Shown here: piece by piece, positions 26,004-34,199 of the stretch
Layout of the letters: each line of letters begins with the position of its first letter
How positions within the stretch are numbered: the stretch's first letter is position 1
Assembly: GCA_038136035.1 (NCBI GenBank)
Contig: JAYPYV010000013.1
Location: forward strand, 1 to 64,000
Direction of reading: 5' to 3'
DNA: 64,000 bases
DNA from: UBA9926 sp023261215
Lineage (GTDB): Bacteria > Pseudomonadota > Gammaproteobacteria > Pseudomonadales > Azotimanducaceae
The notes under the pieces: model-generated
Database searches by the model: none
Told to the model about the DNA's origin: nothing
What the model saw: the letters and a program-made list of their open reading frames with translations, nothing else
Translations under genes and position numbers: made by a program

Positions 26004-26373
26004 AAGAAGCTCCTTTTGCTGCTTTGATTGTTGTCCAAGGGACGCGCTCGGGCAAGTCGTGGGTTTTGCGTGTGGGTGAGGACGCTGTGGCTGGGTGCTT
26101 GAGTCCGCATGACTTGGCGCAAGGTTAGGGGCCCTCGAAATGCCCGCCGATCGCCAGATTTCACAGACGCGTCTTGATTGGGCATGGGTCTGGTCGATTG
26201 CTTGCTACGCCTAAAGGATTCATCGTCGACCCGAAGTCGGCGCGATGGTTTGATTGAAAGCGCGTCTGAGAGCGATTGCCAAAGATCGCGTATGATTTAC
26301 CGCGTCGCGATTGACGCACTGCCCTTGTGATGAGGCAATCATGCGCTCGCGTTGAGTCTCAGGAGACATTGAA
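26004..26373. other. Divergent intergenic region
   Basis: About 370 bases between the hydratase (minus) and the lactone oxidase (plus). It must hold promoters for both. The oxidase ribosome-binding site AGGAG lies at 26361-26365. I see no gene, tRNA or repeat. Confidence 0.4.
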
Positions 26374-27552
26374 ATGCCACTTTGGAATAACTGGTCAGGA
26401 CGACTCGAGCATCATCCGGAGGCGTTGCGATTTGTGAGGACAGAGGAGGATGCGGCGGCGCTGGTGGCAGGCGCAAGCGCCCGAGGGGTTTCCTTACGCG
26501 TGGTGGGATCAGGACATAGTCATGCGCCGCTGGTGATTGGCGCCGATGAGATTATCGATATCGGCGCGATGGCGGGGGTAATCAGTGTGGACGAGGCGTC
26601 CAAAACGGCTTGGGTTGCGGCCGGCACGCCAATCTATATGTTGGGCCCATTGCTGCATCAGCAAGGTCTGGCGCTTCACAATCAAGGCGATATCGACCGT
26701 CAAACCATTGCCGGCGCCACCGCAACGGGCACGCATGGGACGGGTCGCACCATCGCCAACCTCTCCAATGCGGTGAAAGGACTCAGACTGATCGATGGGC
26801 ATGGCGAGTTGCGTGAGCTTCGCCAAAGTGATGCGGCGGAGAGCTTTTACGCTTACCCCGTTCACTTGGGCGCGATGGGGTTGGTGACCGCAATCGAGTT
26901 GCAGTTAAGGGATGCCTTCGTGCTCGAAGAACGGTCCTGGACGGTACCCGGAGATGCGCTCGTCGATGCGATTTCCGAAATGACTGAAAACCACGACCGT
27001 TTCGAATTTTTTTGGTATCCGAAAGCTGATCAGGCTCAGATCAAAACCATGCACGAGGTCGCTGAGCGACCGACCTATCCCGTTGCTGAGGAAGGTGCCC
27101 GGCGCGCCTATAGTTTTGAGGTGTTGCCGAATCATCGCCCCCATAAACACACGGAGATGGAGTTTTCAGTGCCGATGAGCGAGGGGCCGGCATGTTTCAT
27201 GGAGATCCGAGCCCTGTTGCAGAACACTTTTCAAGATGTTGCCTGGCCTGTTGAGTACCGCCTGCTTGCTCAGGATCATGCCTGGCTTTCCAATGCCTAC
27301 CAGCGAGACACAGTCACGATCTCAGTCCATCAGGATGTTCGCCTGGACGAACGTGAATACTACCGAGCGTGCGAGGCAATTTTTAGAGCCTATGGCGGTC
27401 GACCGCACTGGGGCAAAGTGAATGAGCTGACAGGACAAGATCTTGAAGCTGCCTATCCTCGGTGGCGAGACTGGTGGGCGGCTCGCGATGCACTGGATCC
27501 GAATGGCGTCTTTTTAAATGATTATCTTCGGCAAGTCCGCGCGCAAGTTTGA
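26374..27552 (+). CDS. FAD-linked aldonolactone oxidase-like protein
   Basis: Flavoenzyme of 392 aa in the vanillyl-alcohol-oxidase superfamily, closest in motif to D-arabinono-1,4-lactone or L-gulonolactone oxidase. Seen: the PCMH-type FAD domain with LRVVGSGHSHAP (about 42-53), in which the His after GSG is the expected covalent flavin attachment site, then ATATGTHGTG (about 114-123), and near the C-terminus GRPHWGK, the family signature. Such enzymes oxidise a sugar lactone or alditol with oxygen. A strong ribosome-binding site (AGGAG) precedes ATG 26374. No signal peptide. It stands alone between divergent and convergent neighbours. Confidence 0.92.
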   Translation: MPLWNNWSGRLEHHPEALRFVRTEEDAAALVAGASARGVSLRVVGSGHSHAPLVIGADEIIDIGAMAGVISVDEASKTAWVAAGTPIYMLGPLLHQQGLALHNQGDIDRQTIAGATATGTHGTGRTIANLSNAVKGLRLIDGHGELRELRQSDAAESFYAYPVHLGAMGLVTAIELQLRDAFVLEERSWTVPGDALVDAISEMTENHDRFEFFWYPKADQAQIKTMHEVAERPTYPVAEEGARRAYSFEVLPNHRPHKHTEMEFSVPMSEGPACFMEIRALLQNTFQDVAWPVEYRLLAQDHAWLSNAYQRDTVTISVHQDVRLDEREYYRACEAIFRAYGGRPHWGKVNELTGQDLEAAYPRWRDWWAARDALDPNGVFLNDYLRQVRAQV

Positions 27553-27646
27553 TCGCTGACCGAGCGCAGCCGTGCGCTTGACACCCTGGCGCGGCGTTGC
27601 CCAAGCGCCCCAATGGGCCACCTCCTTCAAGAGGGGTCTTTTGCGG

Positions 27647-28117
27647 TCACAATTTTGCGCGGATCTTGAGCCATTCGTCGAAGACATGGCTGGCATCAGG
27701 TCCTCGTGAATCGCCAGCCACGTCAGCAGCCAATTCCACGACATAGCCATTGGGGTCGCGAAAATAGACTGAGCGAATGAAGCCGTGATCGCTCACGCCG
27801 CGATGATCGATGCCTGCTTTCTCGGCGCGATCGAGCATCTCGGTGAGCGCGGATTCAGGCACTTTGAGTGCCAGATGCAAGTCGAAGTCGTGTTGAGGTT
27901 TGAAGTCGAAGGGTTCGTCCGGCGCTTCAAAGAAGGCGATGGCGCTGCCGTCAGGCAGGCCAAAGAAGGTGTGCAGCACAGATGCTGCCCGCCCGGTTTT
28001 TGTCTCCTGGATGATCAATGCATCAACCAGGGGTAAACCTAGAAAACCCTCGTAGAAAGCGCGGGTTGCCTCGCTGTCCAAGCAGCGATAAGCGGCATGA
28101 TGCAGTCGTTCGATCAC
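27647..28117 (-). CDS. VOC family protein (glyoxalase/dioxygenase type)
   Basis: Protein of 156 aa with one complete VOC unit pair. Seen: IERLHHAAYRCLDSEATRAFYEGFLGL (first metal-ligand His), DFDLHLALKVP (second His) and FIRSVYFRDPNGYVVELAAD, where the last Glu is the usual third ligand. This ligand set suits a metal-dependent lyase or extradiol-type enzyme rather than a binding protein. It begins with GTG 28117, overlapping the stop of the upstream crotonase as GTGA, so the two are translationally coupled and probably act on related substrates. The substrate is unknown. Confidence 0.9.
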   Translation of the reverse strand: MIERLHHAAYRCLDSEATRAFYEGFLGLPLVDALIIQETKTGRAASVLHTFFGLPDGSAIAFFEAPDEPFDFKPQHDFDLHLALKVPESALTEMLDRAEKAGIDHRGVSDHGFIRSVYFRDPNGYVVELAADVAGDSRGPDASHVFDEWLKIRAKL

Positions 28118-28923
28118 GATGCGCTGGCGGCCTTCGCTCGCGCAGCTTTGAAGTCAGGTTCGCGTTTCTCTAAGAAAGCGTTGATCGCTTCATGATGTTC
28201 GGGGCTCTCGTAGCACAGATTGAGCGATTTCATTTCGCGGGATTGCACGGTTCCAAGATCTGCTTCCGCCATGTTTTCGGTGATCAATTGCTTCACCATC
28301 GCAAGTGCACTTTGCGGGTTGTTACCCATGGCTGTGGCCATTGCGATAGCCGCATCCACCAATTCAGCGTCCGGGGCAATCTCGTCGATGAGCTTCATGC
28401 CAAGGGCTTGCTCGGCGGACACTGTCTCGCCAGTAAGCATCAATCGACTGGCCTGGCCAAAGCCCATACGAGCGATCAAGAGCCTGGAGCTTGCAAGTTC
28501 GGGGACTAACCCCATTTTGATGAACCGTGCACTGAGCTTCGCGGCAGGGCTCGCAATGATGTAATCGCAAGGCAGGATCTGAGTCAGCCCAACGCCAATG
28601 GCCGCGCCGTTGACTGCCGCAATCATCGGCTTTGATTCGCGGACCAATTCGACCCAGTTCCGTCTTGGACGGTCCCCAGTCTTTGCCTCCTCGCCATCGG
28701 CTTGCGCCTTAAATAGATCTCGAATGTCTGCGCCTGCGCAAAAGCCACGACCCGCGCCTGTGATGACCATGGCCGTCACATCATTTGAGGCATTGGCCTC
28801 GCTGATGGCATCCCCAAGTTCCGCACCCATCTGATAAGTCCACGCATTGAGTCGGTCGGGTCGGTTGAGCGTCAGCAGCATCACATCGCCGCGCATTTCT
28901 GTGAGTATGGTTTCGTAGGTCAT
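28114..28923 (-). CDS. Enoyl-CoA hydratase/isomerase family protein
   Basis: Crotonase-fold enzyme of 269 aa. Seen: VMLLTLNRPDRLNAWTYQMG, GRGFCAGADIRDLF (oxyanion hole), GAAIGVGLTQILPCDYIIAS, and KMGLVPELASSRLL, where Glu holds the second acid position while the first is absent. ATG 28923 has AAGGAG ahead and starts the domain at once; the open frame to 29136 adds 71 residues with no family counterpart and is rejected. The gene is coupled to the VOC protein (GTGA overlap). Downstream acyl group unknown. Confidence 0.92.
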   Translation of the reverse strand: MTYETILTEMRGDVMLLTLNRPDRLNAWTYQMGAELGDAISEANASNDVTAMVITGAGRGFCAGADIRDLFKAQADGEEAKTGDRPRRNWVELVRESKPMIAAVNGAAIGVGLTQILPCDYIIASPAAKLSARFIKMGLVPELASSRLLIARMGFGQASRLMLTGETVSAEQALGMKLIDEIAPDAELVDAAIAMATAMGNNPQSALAMVKQLITENMAEADLGTVQSREMKSLNLCYESPEHHEAINAFLEKREPDFKAARAKAASAS

Positions 28924-29218
28924 GGTGATCTCCTTTTGTCTTGCTTCAGGCACGGCTCGAAGCGCGGGTTCTTTTATAGCGTTGCGTGATCGGTGTTGCT
29001 CTATTGAATGGGCGTTTCTGGTCTCAACTTCGCGTATTGCCGCAGTGTGCGCAAGTAACCACCGCGTAGCGACCAATATAACGAAGGCGCGGAAGGGCGC
29101 AAGCGTCCAATGAAAGCGTCTTTCGACCTTCGACATGGGTTCTTTAGGATAGTGCGGCGGGTATCCTCTGCCCAGATGGCTTGAACCCGTTTAGTCGAAT
29201 GAGCGAATGAGGCAAATC

Positions 29219-30238
29219 TCAGGGCGTTCTGACTAACGGCGCTTCGCAGTGGGTCAACATGCACCACCACGTCCTTACCGTTTCGGGGCTAGCGTCGCGT
29301 CTCGTGACGAAGGCGACGTGTTGATCGGGTCGCTCCGGATCGATCTCGATGACCCACAATGGGTCAATACGGTTAACCAGCATCGAGTATCGAACGTCCA
29401 TAATTTCCAGAGGGCGATCAGGTGACCAGCCAAGGTAGTCGGCAGAAAACCAGCGAAAACGCGCGACATCACGCCACTGCTGTGAATCTTGAGGGATCTG
29501 GGTCTTCAACCAAGTTTCATCCAGCTTTTGCACCGAGGTCCCTGGATAGAAAGTGCTCTCGAGGCCAATACGGATGCCATCAACATAGAAACGATCGTTC
29601 CAGGTGTAAACGGTTTTCCACATCAGCAGCGACGCGAATCCTGGCTTGGCGCTGATTTCCGTGATGGGGTGACCTCTAGATGCCGCGAGCCAGAGCCCTG
29701 CAGATTCGGCACGATCGCGCTGAATGATGCCCATGCTCAGATAGCCCACCATCCAGAGGACGCCCAACCAGTGGTACTGCCGTTTGCTGAACATGACCGC
29801 GAGCACTGAAAAGCCAATGAGTGGTAGGGTAAACAGGGGGTCAACAATCGACATGAAGTTCCAAGCAACACGAAAATCGCTGAACGGAAAGTAGAGCTGC
29901 GTGCCATAGGTCGTCGCGGCATCGAGCAGTCCGTGGCTTGCGTAACCCGCAAGGCAGATCCAATACCGAGTCCGGAAACTCGAAAAGGCGGACTTAAACA
30001 GCCATAGGGTGGCAATCGAAACCAAGAGCGCACCGATGGGGGCGAAAGCCAGCGAATGGGTGAATTGTCTGTGAAATTCGAGAAATAGCAGAGGGTCGCT
30101 CGCGGAACGGATGAGGACGTCGAGGTCCGGCGCCATGCCTGCAAGGGCACCGAGAATCAGCGTCTCACGGGCCGGCGCGCGTGGTTTGACGGAGCGCGCG
30201 CAGACTGCGCCGACAATGCCTTGTGAGATCGGGTCCAT
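29219..30238 (-). CDS. YdjM/DUF457 family membrane-bound metal-dependent hydrolase
   Basis: Membrane protein of 339 aa. The N-terminus MDPISQGIVGA and the pattern AGMAPDLDVLI then LEFHRQFTHSLAF are the hallmarks of the YdjM family, in which the Asp and His residues are thought to bind a metal. Four to five hydrophobic segments follow (about 30-180), with GLLDAATTYGTQL and WNFMSIVDPLF as further conserved sites. The C-terminal 150 residues are soluble. E. coli ydjM is an SOS gene of unclear function; I see no LexA box here. Ribosome-binding site GAAGG seven bases before ATG 30238. Confidence 0.88.
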   Translation of the reverse strand: MDPISQGIVGAVCARSVKPRAPARETLILGALAGMAPDLDVLIRSASDPLLFLEFHRQFTHSLAFAPIGALLVSIATLWLFKSAFSSFRTRYWICLAGYASHGLLDAATTYGTQLYFPFSDFRVAWNFMSIVDPLFTLPLIGFSVLAVMFSKRQYHWLGVLWMVGYLSMGIIQRDRAESAGLWLAASRGHPITEISAKPGFASLLMWKTVYTWNDRFYVDGIRIGLESTFYPGTSVQKLDETWLKTQIPQDSQQWRDVARFRWFSADYLGWSPDRPLEIMDVRYSMLVNRIDPLWVIEIDPERPDQHVAFVTRRDASPETVRTWWCMLTHCEAPLVRTP

Positions 30239-30311
30239 CGATATGCCTTCGTTGCAATCCTAAGATTCACCGCTTAGTGTGCGACAGCATACCCGACAGA
30301 GACCCTCGACC

Positions 30312-30998
30312 GTGCTGACCGTCCTCACAGATTTCAAAAGTCCTTATGCCTTTGTCGCGAACGAACTGATCTGGGCTTTGGAGTCGCGTTATGGGATTGA
30401 AATCAACTGGCTCCCTCTGTCACTCAATATCGCCAGTTTTGCGGGTTCTGCAACGAAGACTGACACGCGCGCCCAAGGCGACAAACCCCAAACGCAAGGC
30501 AATCGTTCAGCACGGCAATGGGCGGTTATTCGATATGCATACATGGATGCACGTCGCTACGCCGAAAACCAGGGTCTCACATTAAAAGGGCCGAAGACCG
30601 TTTGGAATTCGGATATGGCCTGCGTTGGGCTCCTTTGGGCCAAGGAAAAAAGCGAGTCGAGAGCGCAGCTGAAATCCTTTATGGATAGCGCATTTCAACG
30701 GTTTTTCGAACGCGCATTTGAAGTGGATAATCTTGACGCGGTCAGGGCGCTTCTCGCGTCGACGGGGATTACGACTTCCGGGTTTACGGAGTACGCACAG
30801 GGCGAGGGCATGGCGACGCATCTCGAGCTTCAAGATGCGCTATTGGATCAAGGATGCTTTGGCGTACCGACCTTCTTGATTGACGATGAGATCTATTTTG
30901 GTAGAGAGCACCTGGCGCGCGTCGCATGGCATCTCGAAGGCTGCCCTGGCGCACCACCGATCAAATGCTACCCCTGGTTGCCGGAGACAGCGGAGTGA
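30312..30998 (+). CDS. DsbA-family protein (HCCA isomerase/kappa-GST-like)
   Basis: Thioredoxin-fold protein of 228 aa resembling 2-hydroxychromene-2-carboxylate isomerase. Seen: LTDFKSPYAFVANELIWAL, where SPYA replaces the CxxC redox pair, so it is not an oxidoreductase of the DsbA kind; a helical insert with TVWNSDMACVGLLWA; and the closing FGVPTFLIDDEIYFGREHL with the cis-Pro loop. Related enzymes use glutathione to isomerise ring-cleavage products. GTG 30312 places the first strand as usual; GTG 30279 is an alternative. No signal peptide. It overlaps a second, shorter protein of the same fold. Confidence 0.87.
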   Translation: MLTVLTDFKSPYAFVANELIWALESRYGIEINWLPLSLNIASFAGSATKTDTRAQGDKPQTQGNRSARQWAVIRYAYMDARRYAENQGLTLKGPKTVWNSDMACVGLLWAKEKSESRAQLKSFMDSAFQRFFERAFEVDNLDAVRALLASTGITTSGFTEYAQGEGMATHLELQDALLDQGCFGVPTFLIDDEIYFGREHLARVAWHLEGCPGAPPIKCYPWLPETAE

Positions 30999-31579
30999 GG
31001 GCTTGGCTGATCGATGAGGCCGTGCATTTAGCGGTGGATCCGTCGGATGCGGAATCACTGATGGCGGTCAAAGCAGCCAGCGCTTGGGCCAAGGAAAAAG
31101 ACATTACCCTCAAGATTTGGCCGCTGTTGAGAGAGCTGGGAAATCCTGCCGCCGATGTGCCCATCGGGGATTCTCAGATGGAACGTCTCAAGGCGAGAAG
31201 AGCCAAAGCCCGCGCGCAATATCGAGCGCTTGAGGATCGGCGTGCGCGGGATTACGTAGGTCTGCCTTCGACGTTCGGTCTCAGCCCTCAAAGCGCGAAG
31301 GCGCTGGCGATATGGCTGCGAGATACCAGTCTGTGCCGCGCCTCGATGGCAGGCATCTGGCCCGAACTGTCTGAGCATTTGGACACAGGATCGGAGTCTA
31401 TTGCTCGACCGCAGCCGGCTGAGGACAATTTAGACGGGGCGCCCTCCTTGGATCAGGTGAGCGAGGCACTCGGCGAACGAGGGCTCTATACAACCCCCGC
31501 GTTTCTGGTCGGGGGCCACGTGCTCATTGGCATTGGTCATTTGCCGTTGATCGAAGCGATTTGGCTCGCCAAGGCGTAA
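30995..31579 (+). CDS. Divergent DsbA-fold protein paired with the preceding gene
   Basis: Protein of about 194 aa that looks like a diverged copy of its neighbour: it opens with WLIDEAVHLAVDPSDAESLMAV where the neighbour has the SPYA segment, keeps the helical insert, and ends with YTTPAFLVGGHVLIGIGHLPLIEAIW, which matches the cis-Pro strand and final helix of the HCCA-isomerase/DsbA fold. The active-site Ser is replaced by DPSD. GTG 30995 overlaps the preceding stop as GTGA and has GGAG eight bases ahead, so it is preferred over ATG 30965. The two proteins probably form a hetero-oligomer; the role is unknown. Confidence 0.75.
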   Translation: MRAWLIDEAVHLAVDPSDAESLMAVKAASAWAKEKDITLKIWPLLRELGNPAADVPIGDSQMERLKARRAKARAQYRALEDRRARDYVGLPSTFGLSPQSAKALAIWLRDTSLCRASMAGIWPELSEHLDTGSESIARPQPAEDNLDGAPSLDQVSEALGERGLYTTPAFLVGGHVLIGIGHLPLIEAIWLAKA

Positions 31580-31704
31580 TGCCCTGCTGGGGTGAATCGG
31601 GTTCGATTCTGGGTGCGCATTGCGTTTGATGCAGTGTTTGGACTGAAAGTAAGGCAGCTGGGGGTAAGTCGTGCCACGGGCGATTTACCCAGAGGAGATA
31701 AACG

Positions 31705-32454
31705 ATGGATCGCATCGCCTGGCGCGCAGAATACGCTGAGGGTCTCAAGATAGGCCGACAACGCGCTTGTCCTGCTCAAAGGACGGGTTTGGATCTTGCC
31801 GGCGCCTATGCTCTGCTCGCTGAGCTACCCAGTTCCACAGAGGTCATTAAGGGCTATAAAGGCGCGCTCACAACTAAAGAGAGCCAGGCGGCATTTAAAA
31901 CCCGTGAACCCGCGCTCGGCGTGTTGATGGAAGGCATGGAAGTTAAGGGCGACAAGGTCAAATTGACCGACTTTAATCGAGGTGCAGTCGAGACCGAGAT
32001 CGGGGTTGTTTTGGCACGTGATGTGATGGAAGTCCCATCCGCCGGCGAGCTGCCAGCGCTTATCCGCAGTTGTCACTTAATGATCGAACTCGTCGATTTG
32101 AATTTCCAATCTCCGCCGTCCCTGGTTGATCTCGTGCTAAACAATGCGGCGGCAAAACAGTACTTGTGTGGTCCAGAAATTGATATGGCTGAGCTTGAGC
32201 AGGCGGCACTTGAACTCCGGTTCGATGATGAAGTGCGCTACGCTGAACCGTCGATGCGACGAACGGAGACCCTGCTGGATTCATTGATGTGGATGTTGAG
32301 GCAGAGCCTCGCATTGGGTTTACCTGTACGAGAAGGACAAGTGTGGATGGCCGGCGCAATCGGTCCCGTGCATGCGATGCGATCGGGCACGTATGAATTT
32401 AAGCTGGGTGCTGACCTTGATCGAGCGATCGGCTTGACCTTTGTCGTGGCCTGA
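31705..32454 (+). CDS. 2-keto-4-pentenoate hydratase family protein
   Basis: Protein of 249 aa of the MhpD/XylJ/HpaH hydratase-decarboxylase family, which handles 2-hydroxypenta-2,4-dienoates from meta-cleavage of aromatics. Seen: an N-terminal helical region ending VIKGYKGALTT (matching the usual IGYKIGLTS), VETEIGVVLARDV with the metal-binding acids of the FAH fold, HLMIELVD and VLNNAAAKQYLCG. Ribosome-binding site AGAGGAG before ATG 31705. The role in this cluster is uncertain; together with the HCCA-isomerase-like genes just upstream it suggests aromatic ring catabolism, but no ring-cleavage dioxygenase of certain type is nearby. Confidence 0.86.
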   Translation: MDRIAWRAEYAEGLKIGRQRACPAQRTGLDLAGAYALLAELPSSTEVIKGYKGALTTKESQAAFKTREPALGVLMEGMEVKGDKVKLTDFNRGAVETEIGVVLARDVMEVPSAGELPALIRSCHLMIELVDLNFQSPPSLVDLVLNNAAAKQYLCGPEIDMAELEQAALELRFDDEVRYAEPSMRRTETLLDSLMWMLRQSLALGLPVREGQVWMAGAIGPVHAMRSGTYEFKLGADLDRAIGLTFVVA

Positions 32455-32924
32455 TGTTTTCTTGGTTCGTCGATCGACGCTGAATGCCCCCACAGCGGTA
32501 AAAGAGGGACGGAGTCGCATGGCTTTGATGCGGTCACGCGGACGAGCGTTTGCCGCTGGACTCAGTGGGTTTAAACATCCATTAAGAGAGGTGATCGACA
32601 GCCCAGCCGGGTCTATTGGCCGCGGCTGACGCACTACAGACCCATTTGAACGCGTCTTGTGGGGTAGAAGGGGCGCGTGATCGGTGACCGGGCAATGACG
32701 GTCGAACAGCCATGGGAGCGGATGCGAGGTGTAGAGCAGCCGCAGGTTGCGCTTTTTTTCAACCTTTGGGTGCGGTTGAATCAAGGGGACTCAGCGTGTC
32801 AGCCCGAGGCGGGTCCGTCTTGCACCAAAGCGAGTTCGAGCGTGTGAGGCGGGCGGAACATCAGACGAGACACCCAGCGTCAAGGCACAGGAAGTGTAAT
32901 AAGGAAGAACCAGAAGGAAAGGCG
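32455..32924. other. Intergenic stretch upstream of acyl-CoA dehydrogenase
   Basis: About 470 bases. Several open frames cross it but none has a motif or a good start; the frame in phase with the acyl-CoA dehydrogenase (from 32712) gives a 71-residue extension with no family counterpart. I see no terminator, tRNA or repeat. The ribosome-binding site AAGGAA for the next gene is at the right end. Confidence 0.4.
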
Positions 32925-34196
32925 ATGAACTTTGACATACCAGAAGATTTGCAGAACTACCTCAGAGTCTTAGATGACTTCATCGAGGCAGAGATTAAGC
33001 CGCTCGAGAACGAGAACGATAATATTCGGTTTTTCGACCATCGCCGCGAGGATGCCCGGACGGATTGGGAACGCGGTGGCTTACCCAACGAAGAGTGGGA
33101 AGCGCTACTTGCTGAGGCCAGACGCCGCGCCGATAAAGCGGGCCATTATCGGTATCCCATTCCTCAAGAATACGGCGGCCAAGACGGAACCAATCTGGGT
33201 ATGGCCGTGATCAGAGAGCATTTCGCCACCATGGGGCTGGGTCTCCACAACGACCTACAAAACGAGCATTCAATTGTCGCGAACAATGTGGGACTGCTGT
33301 TGATGTTGGCCTACGGTACGGATGCTCAAAAGGAAGAGTGGATTCCGTTGCTCCTCGAGGGTAAGCGAGGGTTTGCCTTTGGTATCACGGAGCCTGACCA
33401 TGGATCGGATGCGACCCATATGGAAACCAACGCAGTGCGCGATGGTGATGGTTGGCGAATTAATGGCGCGAAGACTTGGAACACAGGGATTCATAAAGCG
33501 CCTTACGACATGATCTTGGCGAGAACCAGCGGTAAGCCTGGTGATGGTGATGGGATCACGGCCTTTCTCACGCCGACCAATGCCGAAGGGTTCAAGGTGG
33601 AAGAAATGTTGTGGACGTTCAATATGCCGACCGACCACGGCCGGATTTCACTTAAAGATGTGTACGTGGATGACAGTGCGATCTTCGGGGGTGAGGGGCG
33701 TGGACTGCAGGTGGTTCAGCATTTCTTCAATGAGAATCGGATTCGTCAGGCCGCAAGTAGTTTGGGTGCGGCGCAATTCTGTGTGAATGAGTCGGTGAAA
33801 TATGCGAAAGAGCGCAAGCCTTTCGGTAAGCCTCTGGCGACCAATCAAGGCATTCAGTTCCCGCTCGCAGAGTTACAAACGCGATGTGAAATGCTTCGAG
33901 CGCTGATTCACAAGACCGCGTGGATGATGGACACCTATGGCAACTTCTCTGTCTCGGACAAGGTGTCTATGTGTAACTATCAAGCCAACCGCTTATGCTG
34001 CGAAGCTGCCGACCAAGCGATGCAAGTACACGGTGGGCTTGGCTACTCGCGACATAAGCCGTTTGAACACATTTACCGGCATCATCGACGATATCGGATC
34101 ACTGAAGGGGCGGAGGAAATCCAAATTCGCCGCGTTGCTGGATATATGTTTGGTTTTATGAAGCAACAAGCACCAAAGGGCGTGAAGGTCGATTAA
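32925..34196 (+). CDS. Acyl-CoA dehydrogenase
   Basis: Flavoprotein of 423 aa that inserts the alpha-beta double bond in acyl-CoA. Seen: FGITEPDHGSDATHMET (flavin-binding block), the central beta domain, NENRIRQAASSLGAAQFCVNESVKYAKERKPFGKPL, and the closing QVHGGLGYSRHKPFEHIYRHHRRYRITEGAEEIQ, in which the Glu of TEGAEE is at the catalytic-base position. The long N-terminal helical domain and 420-residue length match the ACAD10/11-like group found next to phosphotransferases. ATG 32925 has AAGGAA. The next gene starts 3 bases after the stop, so the pair is co-translated. Confidence 0.94.
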   Translation: MNFDIPEDLQNYLRVLDDFIEAEIKPLENENDNIRFFDHRREDARTDWERGGLPNEEWEALLAEARRRADKAGHYRYPIPQEYGGQDGTNLGMAVIREHFATMGLGLHNDLQNEHSIVANNVGLLLMLAYGTDAQKEEWIPLLLEGKRGFAFGITEPDHGSDATHMETNAVRDGDGWRINGAKTWNTGIHKAPYDMILARTSGKPGDGDGITAFLTPTNAEGFKVEEMLWTFNMPTDHGRISLKDVYVDDSAIFGGEGRGLQVVQHFFNENRIRQAASSLGAAQFCVNESVKYAKERKPFGKPLATNQGIQFPLAELQTRCEMLRALIHKTAWMMDTYGNFSVSDKVSMCNYQANRLCCEAADQAMQVHGGLGYSRHKPFEHIYRHHRRYRITEGAEEIQIRRVAGYMFGFMKQQAPKGVKVD

Positions 34197-34199
34197 TCG

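Noticed and set aside
28924..29136. 71-residue N-terminal extension of the crotonase at 28.1 kb
   Set aside because: ATG 28923 has AAGGAG and starts the fold at once; the extension has no family counterpart.
32712..32924. 71-residue N-terminal extension of the acyl-CoA dehydrogenase
   Set aside because: Low protein-likeness and a good AAGGAA-ATG at 32925.
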